A DNA stretch of 64,000 bases. Source: Stenopsyche tienmushanensis (taxonomy: Eukaryota; Arthropoda; Insecta; Trichoptera; Stenopsychidae). The translations under genes were made by a program, and so were the position numbers. Numbering within the stretch: position 1 is the stretch's first letter; the number at the start of each line of letters is the position of its first letter. The stretch lies in NCBI GenBank assembly GCA_008973525.1, contig WACJ01000105.1:930001-994000 (forward strand), read 5' to 3'. Shown one piece after another: positions 1 through 11,003 of the stretch. Under the pieces are notes generated by a model. That model was given only the letters and a program-made list of their open reading frames with translations, made no database searches and was not told where the DNA came from.

Positions 1-488
1 TTACAAGAGCACGACGGCAGTTACATAAAACACCTAGAAAAGACGTATGAATGACTCGACCTATTCAGCAAATTCAAACACGGACATTGATTGATTGATT
101 ATCTTAAATGTTTGAGGGGGGGTTGATTTCGGGTGAGGGGACGATGCTTGTTATAATACCACATTAAAGAAATATTTACAATTTTAATAATAGTATCACA
201 AATATTAAAGTCTACGAGTACATATAATACAATCGTGTAATATTAAGATTGCAATGATATAAGGTAGTATCATAAAAATTAAAATAAATTAAAACTGGTC
301 TCTAACGAAAAGCTATATATATATATATATTTACATTGTACATTAAAAAAGGATGTTATGATGTAAGCTCGATTTTCATACTAAGAGTGTATTTTCATGC
401 TATCAAAAACTCATTTATTCATTGAAGCTCAGTGGGATTCTTTGGCATTAAATAATCTTTTCGAAGACTTTAACGCTATAATTTGAGT
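1..488. other. AT-rich stretch, no gene seen
   Basis: No coding segment or recognisable repeat apart from a short (AT)n tract near 315-332. Confidence 0.6.
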
Positions 489-1523
489 TATTAGGTGGAC
501 CCGGAAGTATTCGAACACGTCGATGAGCATTATGTTTGAGCTCAGTTTGTATCCAGAAACAGTGTCGTAAAAATGACAGATCGAAAGCCACTATTTGATT
601 GTTTCTATCATGGCTCAGCGACCAAGCGACGCAGGTTGCTATGGGATGGTGAAAAATAAAGATAACGAGAGTCGTCGCGACGAGAAGAACATCGACAGCG
701 GGCTATGAATGGGGAGCTTCACCCTCCATGCCATATTGAACCCCGCTAGTCGCTTAAATCAGGCAATAAAGACTTGAGTGTCCTTTGAATTTTGATACCC
801 GTAAACCAATATGCAAACTCATTGAAAAAATGAATAGGATGGGTGTTATGGAGTAGGATGGGTAATATGAAGTAGGATGGGTATTATCGAGTAGGATGGG
901 TACTGCTCATTTACGATAATATAAGACTTTCTCGAAAAGAGCCCCCAATTACAACCCTTAAGCCTGAATTGATTATAAAAAGGTTATTTTGTGCATACGG
1001 TGGGATATATGGGGATTCATTATGAATTAATGAAACCGGGGAGAAATTATTGGATCTCGTTTTGTTTGGAGGTTGTGATCTTAGGGCCAATGCCTTAGTG
1101 ACTATTCTATACGATTATATAGATGCTGCACAAAAGACGAGGGCTGAAAAGAGGCATCGGTTCTGCCTGCATCGGAGGCGGTCAAGGGATCGCTTTATTA
1201 ATTGAAGTCTAAATATGTATAAAAGACTCACTAAATTTAAGTTAATTTAAGTCATATTCTATAAGCTATAGTAATAAGTCAACGCTAAAAAATAAAATAA
1301 TAATTTTGGTACTCAAAAAATTATGGAAAACTTCCAATCAAATAAATGCATCCCAAAACCACATTCAAATTATGATTTTTATGAAAGATCTATCCTATAC
1401 GATTATATAGATACTGCATCATGATAAATTGGGAAGTGCTTCCGCATCCTTCTTATTCATCGAACATTGTCCCGGCGGATTTCCATCTTTTCTAAACATT
1501 CGAATACTTTTGGGTCCCGCTAA
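489..1523 (+). mobile_element. Decayed mariner-type element A
   Basis: The ends are inverted: a left end at about 490-518 (TTAGGTGGACCCGGAAGTAT) is mirrored at about 1478-1515 (GAATACTTTTGGGTCCCGC). Inside, conceptual fragments match mariner transposase. Near 1000-1050 there is a piece like IHYELMKPGE, and at about 1430-1492 WEVLPHPSYSSNIVPADFHL, equivalent to the family's WEVLPHPPYSPDLAPSDYHLF block that carries a catalytic Asp. The frame is broken in many places and no long ORF survives. A short segment around CTATACGATTATATAGAT occurs twice (about 1107 and 1394). Confidence 0.65.
836..905 (+). repeat. Short tandem repeat, unit about 22 bp, 3-4 copies
   Basis: GAGTAGGATGGGTATTAT-like units follow each other, with GTAGGATGGGTA as the core. 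Related units in reverse orientation (ACCCATCCTA..) lie at about 12529-12560 and 22110-22190 inside copies of the same repeat family, so the array travels with the element. Confidence 0.7.
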
Positions 1524-2928
1524 TATAATACGCAGAGAAACCAAATTCTTGTCCTCGATATGCAATGAAATAACCGTAGACGTTTAAGTCGCATCGATTC
1601 AAAGCTTACACTCTATGGAACACCATAATATAATAAATATATATCGTAACATACGTAATAAATGGCAAAACATTTCAAAATATGCAAACATACAAATAAT
1701 ACATACGCTATTTTACTTTGATTAATTAGACACCGATGATACAAATTTGGAACATTTATCGATTTAAAAAGTCTATTGTTCACTATTTAATTACAGACGC
1801 TCTCTTTCGTACAGCTAAATGTATTATTTTTATATAAAAAAATAAAGTACAAAGCCACTTGTATATTTCGGATGCCAAATTTGCATTCAATCCTTATACG
1901 AGTATTTTAAAAACATAAAAATTAACACAAATTTAAGCTATAAATCAATAAGGACGTATTTTAAATAAGAATTTATACACAGCTATTAAAAATAACTTAA
2001 AAATAACACTGGATTGGACAGATTATGAGTTTGCGATATAACGAGGGTGAAACGTCTGCCAGCAGACTACGTAGCGAATCAGATTAATAAAAATATTCAC
2101 ATACTCATAACTTAGTTTTGGATTGCGTTTAAAACAAGTATTTAACGCGGGAGTATATTTGATGACCTGTAGGTAGTCCCGCGATTGGGCTATCGGATTT
2201 ATAACATCCACAAAGACGGGGATAGTTTAAATACATTTATCGTCGTCGTATGTCCAAGGGATGAACATGAATCTAAATTACCCCCAAGTCCGATACAACT
2301 AGCCTATCCTTCGCGATCCTTAAAAATAATGTAAATTGTAATTTAAATAAAAATCAAGGAACTAGAATGGAAGTCGATTTGTCACTCATCGTACACTCCA
2401 AACATTACCCCATCAGATACATTTTATAAAATCGGTATTAAAAAATTAGCAACACTGTAGAAAAATCGTATATGTAGAATTAAATAAAATCATGCTGTAA
2501 TGATTCTCGAGAGCTTTTAAGTGACTACGGGACACAATTTATGATATAAGCTCAATACACAAATAAATGGGACCATTAAATGGACATTATATGGACAAAC
2601 TATCATAAAAGTTAATATAACTCATTTGAAACGTGCATACGGCGATATCCTAAAACAATACACGCACAACAAACATCTCAACGATCTTAAGACGCGGGCA
2701 AAACTGCAAATAAAAACATCGCAAATGCAAATTGTAATTTATGCTACATTCATAGTTAAATCGTTGACAAGATTGATAATTCGAAATCAGTTTATCATTA
2801 CAAAATTCTTACATAAATAATAGATGAGCATTAATTAAACTAAATCCGTATTATATTATAATTAGGTCGATACGTTAGTAAATATTGAAATAATCGTTTA
2901 AATTATGCAAATTTGTGAAGGTCGTTAA
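1524..2928. other. AT-rich intergenic stretch, nothing recognised
   Basis: Only short chance ORFs. No protein motif, RNA gene or clear repeat was seen. Confidence 0.55.
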
Positions 2929-3130
2929 ATCATCAGAGGGAACCCGAAAGTATTTGAACACTTTGAGATTTTAATTTGTGTTCAGACGCAGTGACGGAAA
3001 CATAAGTCTGTAGAACTATTATTAAACATTATTTTCAAGCGTCAACAAAGGGTCATTTTAGGGGCTCGCACGGCACGTTAATCAGGCTCCGTTGATACCG
3101 AGTTTAAATCCAGTGAAGATGAATAATATA

Positions 3131-3220
3131 GTGTTCAACCGACTAGAACATCAGAAGAAATACAATAAACGCATGGGAGGCGTCGACATTACAGATCAGT
3201 ATGCATCGTCAATGCTATAA
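3131..3220 (+). pseudogene. piggyBac transposase fragment
   Basis: An open stretch of about 29 codons reads VFNRLEHQKKYNKRMGGVDI then TDQYASSML and stop. The YNKxMGGVDxxDQ motif is diagnostic of piggyBac-superfamily transposases. It is cut off on the right by the fold-back element that starts at about 3215. Nothing else of the transposase was recognised with confidence. Confidence 0.75.
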
Positions 3221-3680
3221 AAATCAACGTCTGTTTGTCCGTATTTAATGCGCTGCCATACCGTTCATCCGATTACGTTTTAACTTTGTCGACTCATTGT
3301 TTACACTTGCGGTGATAACATAGTCAAAGTTAAAATATTATTTGTCTATGCGAGACGTTGCAATACAATTTGAAAAAAACGCTGTACACGGTTTATTGCT
3401 TCAGGTCACGTGTAGCGCGAGCCAAAGAGCTGGGATCTAAAAGTATATGACTTAATCACCGTATTGCGCCTGCATCATTTCTCTCCCCGTCCCCGCGGTT
3501 CAAACTTCATTTCACCAGACCAATATGCGTTAATATGATGCATCGATACAATATTTTTATTGTGCCATATTATTCCCGCAAGTGTAAACAGTAAGTTGAC
3601 AAAGTTTTATCACAATCGAATGAACGGTATGGAAGTGCATTAAATACGGACAAACAAATATTGATTTTTATATATTATAT
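3215..3680. mobile_element. Fold-back (long inverted repeat) element
   Basis: About 95 bp at 3216-3312 recur in reverse complement at about 3585-3676. Both arms share TTTGTCCGTATTTAATGC, CATACCGTTCAT and GTTTACACTTGCGG. About 270 bp of unrelated sequence lie between the arms. A related single arm (TTTGTCTGTTTG..CCATTCATCCGATTGCGATG) lies at about 61445-61515, so this is a dispersed family. No coding capacity was seen. Confidence 0.75.
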
Positions 3681-4160
3681 TAAAGCACCACAAGCAAAAC
3701 AATGCAAAATTGGGCACAATCTCTAATGACGGCAATGCTTGGAATGCCTCAAAGTCAGTAAAACACCCGAATACGTTTATGGTGAAGTGTTAACAGTCCG
3801 AAGATATCATAGAAGTTTAATCGGGAAAACCTCTGTAGGACCATGTCGGAGATGGGAATCCTCGAATGTTGTACGTTCTGACGGTACCAACAAAACCGTT
3901 ATTAATATGGTCTTTTCATCCTTCGTCCATCATAATTGCTTCCAAAGTAATATTAAAAAAGTATCAGGGAGAGGGCGTCCCCCCGTCTAACAGGAGGTTG
4001 TATCTCCGTGACTGTCAATAACAAAAATATTGAAAGGGATTGAAGGGGATCCAACCTCATGGAGAAGAACATAAAATATATTAGGGAACAAAACATTGAT
4101 TATGTCAATAATGTTTTACGGGGGTAAAGCATGGCCTATGACCATTTGTGACTATGCTGA
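3681..4160. other. Element interior with a short open frame at 3739-3990
   Basis: The + frame 3739-3990 (83 codons) has no motif I recognise. It lies inside dead transposon sequence, so I do not call it a gene. Its end, KKVSGRGRPPV, is loosely like some transposase tails, which is too weak to name. Confidence 0.35.
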
Positions 4161-4900
4161 ATCAAGTAGAAAAATACACCGCACGTCTGGGCTCCGGACA
4201 GACAGAAATAGCGAGATGCGTTATTGGTGGACTATAAGAGCCACCATAAGTAAATAATAAAAACAAGAACGGAAGGATTTGCGCATTTTGATCCCATTGC
4301 GACCATTTAAAATTTATCAGCAAAACGAACAGGATAACGGGGTAAAATGGATACGGCGAGCCTTGATCTAACGCTATAAAAACGAGCGATGAAACACGTG
4401 TTACGCCTTCTTGAAAACACAACGAAATAGTTCCTTTTTGTATAGCATCGTGACCGGTGATGATAAATGGATCATTTGCGATAATATGACAAAAAAATCA
4501 ATGATTTTCTCGAAAAGAGCGCTTAAATTAGTCCGAGTTTACTATTAAAACAGGTCCTTTTGTGCATTCATTATGAATGAATGAAACCGGAAGAAACTAT
4601 AACTGCACACGAGTGTATCATCGACAACTCGAAGTTTTGCATCGAAGATTAAAAAAAGAAATGTCCGTATTTATCCGATGATAATGTGCACCTCTCCCTG
4701 ATGAATTGCAACTGCAACTGAAGTTGAAATGCATTTTAAATCATTTTTATGCCTCTAAGCCGGAAAGTTTTTAACAAAAACAGGACTGGAAAAACTTCCA
4801 GAGCGATGAAAAGATGTGTTTAATAACGAAGGGTGAATGAATATTTTACAACGTTTTTATACTAAATATTCGAATACTTTCGGGGGGCCCCCCTAATATT

Positions 4901-5997
4901 ATCTTCAACATTTTATATATATAGGATAGGGTGTAAAATTTGCATAATCTAAGATGAATGCAATTAAATAATTACACTGTACTATGAATCAAACCTGTTG
5001 AACATGAATAGTTGATGTTTTTGTCTTTCAACGATATCAATTGATGATATAAAAAATCAATTTTCACCTAATTTGCTTATATCCACAGATAAAATACAAT
5101 GTTATACATCGTTTATACTAGTTCTCTGCTTATAATGATTTACCAATTGAGTGAAAGGGTTTTTATAGTTATTTGAATATTAATCTAAAAAAGAGTCTTT
5201 CACCATCAATGCGCCGAAATTTCAACCGAAAACAACAGTCAAGTTCTCATACAAATAGTTTCAGTCATTATAAAAGTAGATATAAATATAAGGGGCTCTG
5301 CTCTGAACAAAAGAAGCTATCACCGAAATAAAAAAAAGACCATCTATTTCAATTTAACATATGTTACAACGGAACGGGTACTCTTATTACGTCCGTCAAA
5401 AATTGAAGACTGTACAGTTTTTGTTAGACAAATTAGGTTGGATAAAATGTCATTAATTATTGATTGGGTAAAGTATAAATCGTATAAAAATTATAATAAG
5501 AATAGTCAATCAGTTGATTGATAAAATTGCAATTCAATCTGATGTAAAAGAATTTCTATTAAAAATTGATTTCGCTAATACAATTATATTCACCATTATA
5601 AATTGGCAGAAAAGTTAAAAAAAAAAAAGAAACAAACACATTTTGAAGGCGCATATGCGCGCGCGAGTGAAAATTATTACGTTTATAAAGATACACAAAT
5701 AATTCGGTGGCAGTGATTTTCGGTCGTTGTAAAATTTAAAAGACGATACCATTTCGACCGGTTTAAATTGCGTTACCATGTTACGTTACATTTCAATCCG
5801 ACCGATAAAAATTTCCGAGCGGCCGAGTATAAATTCAATTTAAACTTCACTAAAATTTCAATAAACACTGAGTATTTTCATAAATAAGAAAAATTGCATT
5901 TCGATTCTTTACATAACAATTTAACGTAACTTAATACCGCATAAAATTTAATATATCATTACAATCTAATCGATATATCTATGTAGACGCGAACCAT
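4901..5997. other. AT-rich intergenic, probably holding the 3' UTR of the minus-strand RING gene
   Basis: No ORF or repeat of note. The minus-strand gene ends at 5998, so its 3' UTR must extend into this stretch. No canonical AATAAA was pinned down. Confidence 0.4.
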
Positions 5998-7325
5998 TCA
6001 CAGGAATAACAAATGGAATCCTTTCCCTTTCAGAGTCTTCCTACACGTGGGACACTTTTTACTCGTTTTCATCACCACTTTCATGCACGGCTTGCAGAAC
6101 ACGTGCCCGCAGAATGTGGACGCTGCCGGTTTTCTGGTCGAGAAGTTGTCCAAGCATATCGGGCAGTCGTGCAGCCGGACGACAGGGGCCACCCTCTCTC
6201 TCGGCGGGGACGTCGAACGATTCGACGACGACGGGACGCGATCCCGGATCGACGCGGGCGGCGCTCTCGGCGCGCGGCCAGCGGCCCCCGTCGACGCGCG
6301 CCGGCGAATCGACCGTCATCGAAGCGTCCGAGTCTATGACGATCACCTCGTCGACGACCGGCTCCCCGGACAGGATCGACCGTGTCCACTATCCTCTGCG
6401 AGCGGCTCGGTCGGAATTTGTGAGTGTGCAGGATCTCGTCGAAGATCATGAGCGCCGGGTTCAGGATGTTGTAGATCGTCGAGGAGAAGCGCTCCCGGAC
6501 GTCGCCGTCCTCGACGGGCGAGAGGACTCCGGACGAGGCCGCGTCCTCCGAGGGCGCGTCGTCCTCGACCTCGACCACTTCCTGGCGTCGCTTCTTCCTC
6601 TTCATGTCGTCGAGCTTCCTCAGTCGCCTCTTGCGGCTCTTGAGGGAGTACTCGCACCGGTCGCAGTCGAGCGGGCGGCGGCGCTCCTGCGGGTTCGGGT
6701 CGACGATCTCGCAGTCGGAGTCCGCCGGATAGGGCTCCGCAGGCCGGGGTTCCGCCTTCGACGGCGCGCTCGAGACCGCGGCGGACTCCGCGGGGGCGCC
6801 ACCTTCGGACGCGTCCGCCCCGGAAGCGACCGTCGCGTCCAGGGACACCACGTCGATGTATCTGTCCGAGTCGTCCTCGCCGACGTCGACGATCGGCACC
6901 TCGAAGAAGCTCTCCGGTGAGCCGGGGCGATCGGCGCCCCCGTCTGTCGTGCGGTTCGAGTCGTCGTTGGGAGCGTCCGAGCAGTCGTTGAAGATCGCAG
7001 AGTCGCTCGACGTCTCCGCGGAGGCCGTCTTGAAGTCGTCCGACGGCTCCTCGGTCCTCGAGGCGTCCGACCTGCTCCCGTCGCAGAGGCCGTCGTCGGC
7101 CGACTCCGGCGAGCCGCGGGCGCCGCCCTTCGCCCCGGGGCCGCTCGGACTCCTCGGGGGGCCGACGCTCTCGCAGGCGTCGTTGAACATCGCGTCGTTG
7201 ATGTCGATCGTCACCCTGTCCTTCGAGGTGCTCGGGAGCGGCGTGAAGATCCTCGAGAGGATCAGCTGCTTCTGGTTGCTACTGCTCCTGTGGGCCCTCG
7301 CGCTGTCGTGGCGGTCGGCCTCCAT
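5998..7325 (-). CDS. RNF4/degringolade-like SUMO-targeted ubiquitin ligase (frame broken twice)
   Basis: Read from ATG at 7325 down to the stop at 5998-6000, this gives about 441 residues if two single extra bases are ignored. The last ~60 residues are a C3HC4 RING: CPICLDNF, CGHVFCKPC, CPTCRK, ending GKGFHLLFL. The very C-terminal position and the hydrophobic tail resemble RNF4, whose RING also ends the protein. The long acidic N-terminal part has SUMO-interacting motif candidates: FEVPIVDVGEDDSD, IDVVSLD, DCEIVD and EVIVIDSD. Known for the family: such proteins add ubiquitin to SUMO-modified nuclear proteins. A basic stretch (KSRKRRLRKLDDMKRKKRR) may be nuclear targeting. The frame jumps by one extra G near 6365-6370 and again near 6193. 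Both sit in G runs and the protein reads on sensibly afterwards, so assembly error is likelier than a pseudogene. The gene is strongly GC-rich, unlike its surroundings. Confidence 0.75.
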
Positions 7326-7974
7326 AGCCGAGGCGAGCGTCGGACATTTACGATATTTCAAACGGACCGACCGGTCCCAAACACGGCTCACAGTGCGAGT
7401 GTTGCCATAAACTCTTCGCCCTCTTCCCGGAATCAATCCGACGGGGGACACTTTTCGCCGTCCATTGACACCGACTCAATTAATCAAATCATTTTTTCTT
7501 TCCTAATCCGCGACATCTCGAGCGATCGTCTAAAATACTGCGACGGCTTTTATAATTAAACTATATATATATATATTTATAGCCAAAATATTAAAAATTA
7601 AAAAAAACACACTCAATGGCAATAAAAGCTTTTATTCGAGCAGAGTGCATTGCTTTTATTTCAAAATATGAATTTATACTTCAACGAAAATTATTTAAAT
7701 CGCATATATCAATGCTTAACATTTGTTTTCTCGTCGTGGATGCAATCGGGTCTCGATTGTGAAATGCATCGGTTGCATCCGGCTGGCATTCTTTCGCCGG
7801 CGTTTCGTCCGGAGGTAGTTTCCACGCGCTAAACAGAGTCATCCATCATATTGCGAATAGATCGAGGCACGTTCCTCATTCGATCGAGCTTCGAAAATAT
7901 GAATTGAGTCGTTTCGCCACGGGGGAGATCGTTTTGAATTCTATACATTCTTAAAGTGCGATGAAACATCACTC
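7326..7974. promoter_or_regulatory. Shared upstream region between two divergent genes, with a 5' UTR exon
   Basis: Between the minus-strand RING gene (start 7325) and the plus-strand small zinc-finger gene. A clear donor (CTC|GTGAGT at 7974/7975) pairs with the acceptor TTTTCAG at about 8045, so the region ends in a 5' exon. No certain TATA box or initiator was found. An AT tract and A-rich run lie at 7561-7610. Confidence 0.5.
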
Positions 7975-8057
7975 GTGAGTATTCTCATCGATGTCGAATT
8001 TCCGATCGCTTCGATGGTTTCTAATGTGTGCGTTGTATATTTTCAGCGTGAACAAAA

Positions 8058-8360
8058 ATGAAAATTAGATTTAGAGACAAAATGAAGCAACCGGAAAAGG
8101 CACCGCCAACCGACTCGTCGATGTTCAGCTGCGATGTCTGCGGGATGCGAGTGAATTCTCTGTTTCAACTGAACGAACATCTAAAGGGGAAGAGACACCT
8201 GGTGAACGCGGTGGACGGCGAACACGAGCAGCAGCGCGCCTCTTCCCTTCGCAGCGGATACGATCCCGTCGTGGCGATGGCCGTTTTCATCTTTTTGTGG
8301 ATTTCCATCGTGCTTTATTTGTATACTTGTTTCATCGTTTTGGACAAGATCCGACTTTAA
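8058..8360 (+). CDS. Small single C2H2 (U1-like) zinc finger protein with C-terminal membrane segment
   Basis: A 100-residue ORF. Residues about 24-48 form one finger with CDVCGMRV and H..KGKRH. The five-residue spacing between the histidines (HLKGKRH) resembles U1/matrin-type fingers of RNA-associated proteins. Residues about 72-95 (VAMAVFIFLWISIVLYLYTC) are a convincing transmembrane helix close to the C-terminus, as in tail-anchored proteins. I do not recognise the family. A 71-bp intron (7975-8045, GTGAGT..TTTTCAG) lies just before the start. After splicing, an upstream ATG at about 7961 opens a short frame (MKHHSVNKNEN) that overlaps the main start, which may damp translation. The zinc finger together with the anchor suggests membrane-tethered nucleic-acid or protein binding, but this is inference. 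Confidence 0.65.
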   Translation: MKIRFRDKMKQPEKAPPTDSSMFSCDVCGMRVNSLFQLNEHLKGKRHLVNAVDGEHEQQRASSLRSGYDPVVAMAVFIFLWISIVLYLYTCFIVLDKIRL

Positions 8361-9992
8361 TATCTATAGTTTTTGTTGCTACAAGACGTAGGCCTTTTTT
8401 TCTTTGACCGGAAGTTTGAATTTGTTTTTTTAAATGATGCCCCAAATAATGTGTTCTCTCGTTAGCCTGATAAATTAGATTAAAAAATGATGCGGATGTT
8501 GGTTGTTTTATTTGGTGCGAACGGATTCGAATTTAGCGCGGCGAATAGTGCTCGCTCGCGGTCGCTCGGGGCGCTGCGCGCGGCAGCCGCCATCTTGCCG
8601 GGGCCGCCGCGGGACGCCGCCGCCGTCGCCGCCGCCGCCGCCGCGGAGCGCGCAGCGGACACGGTACGCCGCTCCGTCGCGGTCGCGTCGCCGCCGCCTC
8701 GAGGGCGGGCGCCCCCGTTCGAGTTCGTGGAGTTCGGGACCGCGGCCCGTTGTTTGGCTTCCCCGTTAACGATTGTTTTGATTGCGCCGTCGACGGCGCC
8801 CTCCCCGCCGCCGCTCCCCGGAAGCGACGGCGGAGGCCGCCGACGCGCCTTCCGGCTCGGGGCTCGGGTCGCGTCGACCCCGACGCCGGCGGAGGGAGCC
8901 GCGCCGCGGACGCTCTCGGTGCCTTCCGCCAGGGATCGCTCTTCGAACGCGCCAAAATTTTTTTCCGCGGAAGAATCTCAACCGGCGGGAGGGCGCCCCC
9001 TTCCGGAAGTCCCGCGTCGCGAGGGTCACGTCGTTCGTCAAAGTTCGATATTTCGATTGGCCATTTTATCGACGGGGGCGGCGGGAGGCGCTCGGAGGTG
9101 GGGGATGCCGGCCGCTTCCGCCCCGCCCGCCCGCGCCGTCGCCGTCTTTATCGCCGTTTTAATCTCTTTTTTCGGCGGGGAGGACGCGCCTCCGGTCGTC
9201 CGCCGAGCGAATTTTCCGCGATCCGGAGGCGAAGCGCTTCCGGCGGGAAGATCGCCCTCGGCGGGAGGATCGCTCTCGGCGAAGATCGGCGCCGGAAGCC
9301 GCGCGATTCGATCGTCGAGTCGGATCGACGGGAGAGTTCCCGCGCCGGAAGTGAGCCGCGTCCGAGATCGCAATTTTTTTCGCGATCGCCATCCGATCGC
9401 CGCGCGTTGCGTTCGAATATCATCGAAAGAATACTGCGAATTGATTCGATCGAGTCGCGAAAGTTTGGGTCCGTCGGATCGCGGCGCGCCGCCTAAATCT
9501 CAATGATTCGGGAAGCGGACGCAGGCGAGCTCACATGCGAAGTCGGATTCTACATGTGCGTTGTTTGTTTTCTACGCAATCAGCTGTTCTCGATTCGAAC
9601 GGCACAGAGAAAGAAACGTGCCAAAGGCGGTCTCGCCGAGTTCGGTTCAAACGCGACTTCCGGTGTTCGCCTTTCAAAAACCGGAAGACGATCTTTCAGA
9701 TTGCGAACGGGCGGATCGAAATGCACCACTGTCGCGATTCTCGAAAATCTTCGAACAGGAATGGGATGATTCGGCGTCTTCGAATTTAACGATCTTTCGA
9801 GATCGGGCCTCTTCCCAGTCAAACTTCGACGCAAATTCAGCGACGCGTGAAAATCGATTCGGAAGCCGCCGATCAACCGGTGAAAAAGGGGTCAGCGTCC
9901 GAGAAATAATAACCGCCGCCTCGGTGCGAAATTTTCGCATGCAAAAAAAAAGAATTGTTTTCGGTCGGATCGAAAGTTTCGTGAGCTAAATA
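8361..9992. other. GC-rich, CpG-dense block without a convincing gene
   Basis: From about 8520 to 9500 the sequence is very GC-rich with dense CG dinucleotides, in contrast to the AT-rich flanks. Several overlapping frames stay open on both strands for 90-340 codons. Their translations are Arg/Ala/Pro/Gly-rich low complexity with no domain, as expected when stop codons are rare. From 9500 to 9990 the base mix falls back and again nothing is recognised. A promoter-type CpG-rich region or the 5' exon of an unseen gene is possible. Confidence 0.55.
8586..8602 (+). promoter_or_regulatory. Candidate YY1/Pho-type site
   Basis: AGCCGCCATCTTGCCGG contains the GCCGCCATCTT core bound by YY1/Pleiohomeotic proteins and often found near start sites in CG-rich promoters. 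Seen by motif only. Confidence 0.35.
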
Positions 9993-11003
9993 TTAGGTGT
10001 ATTGAAAAGTCTTTGCTGAATGTTCAACAATGAAAGCATTTATTTGATTTTGTCATTTTTATTTATAACATCTTACAAAACATAATATCGTTCATCAATA
10101 CCTACTATTTCCCACAGGTTTTCGCGTTTTTCAATTCCTCTTTTGAAAAGTTCTTCTGGTTTCAAATCGAAATTATATTTTTCAACTTGTATTGCACATC
10201 AAATATGATTTTTGACTTCAGTTGCCTTTCGAAAGCGTTTTGTAAAAAAAGATGACAATCCGCCGGATCTGATGTTTTCACTCGTCTTTTTCGCCGTATG
10301 AAAACATCCTATTACAAAATCACTAAATTCTCATTTTTTTATTCACCCCTTCTAATTGCTGACACAATACACATCTGCAGTTATTATTTCGACAGGTTTC
10401 ATAAATTAATAATGAATAATTCCTTGAATATCCCACCAAATGCACAAAATCTTGCGGGTCGTCAATCCAGACTCATTCGAAGCATTCGGAATCGGAAATG
10501 TTTTTTGTCTTGGCGATGTTAACTCATTTTTCACCCCCTATTACCAATCGGTGCAAGAAAGGACGGACTTTGTCTCGGCAACAAAACTTTGCACGTGTTT
10601 CGTCGCTTTCCTTTGTCATCGTCGGACAGTTCGTGCGGCATCCAAATCCTCATTCGATTCGTCCTCCCGACACACTTTTTACATACAGAAAACATTATAA
10701 AAAGATCTATTTTGACCAAGAATTGTTTATTTGAAAAATTCAGTCACAAAGGTTGGAATCGGATCTGTTAAAATAGTTTGTTCAAGAGGGGGTCCGCGAA
10801 AGAAATTTTGCTCAAGAGAGGGTACGTGTACTACTTTGTGGCCTTGGTGGTGTTCAACTCCTGGTCGAAAAACAGCAATATATTATGCCGAATGTGGTGT
10901 TGATTGGTTTCGGCCTTTGACATTTTACCCCTTAACGAAAATAGCATTATTTTTACTCATTAATGTTATATCAAAATCGGCAAGAACTTTTCGGTACACC
11001 TAA
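9993..11003 (-). mobile_element. Full-length but decayed mariner element
   Basis: The terminal inverted repeats are clear: TTAGGTGTATTGAAAAGTCTTTGC at the left is mirrored by GCAAGAACTTTTCGGTACACCTAA at the right, with TA next to both ends as expected for mariner targets. The ~1.0 kb length is typical of short mariners. Transposase reads on the minus strand: IWMPHELSDDDKGKRRNTC at about 10590-10660 equals the family's W-P-H-x-L block, and FKRGIEKRENLWEIV near 10100-10150 is the C-terminal part. Stops and frameshifts interrupt it. Confidence 0.8.

Larger units (their letters stand above)
2929..4900 (+). mobile_element. Composite mariner-type element B with nested insertions
   Basis: The left end at about 2935-2965 (GAGGGAACCCGAAAGTATTT) and the right end at about 4868-4898 (TTCGAATACTTTCGGGG..) are inverted copies of the ends of element A. 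Near 4375-4515 the + strand reads IVTGDDKWIICDN, the mariner catalytic VTGDEKW block. Next come HYEWMKPEETITA at about 4572-4610 and GLEKLPER*KDVFNNEG at about 4785-4845, the usual C-terminus with Trp changed to stop. A piggyBac scrap, a fold-back element and a LINE tail (4160-4265) lie inside it. All coding is dead. Confidence 0.65.

Noticed and set aside
6013..7410. Long + strand frames across the RING gene
   Set aside because: Antisense shadows of the GC-rich minus-strand coding region.
8487..9506. 339-codon open frame on + with overlapping long frames on both strands
   Set aside because: All frames are Arg/Ala/Pro/Gly-rich without domains. In GC-rich DNA stop codons are rare, and several frames are open at once.
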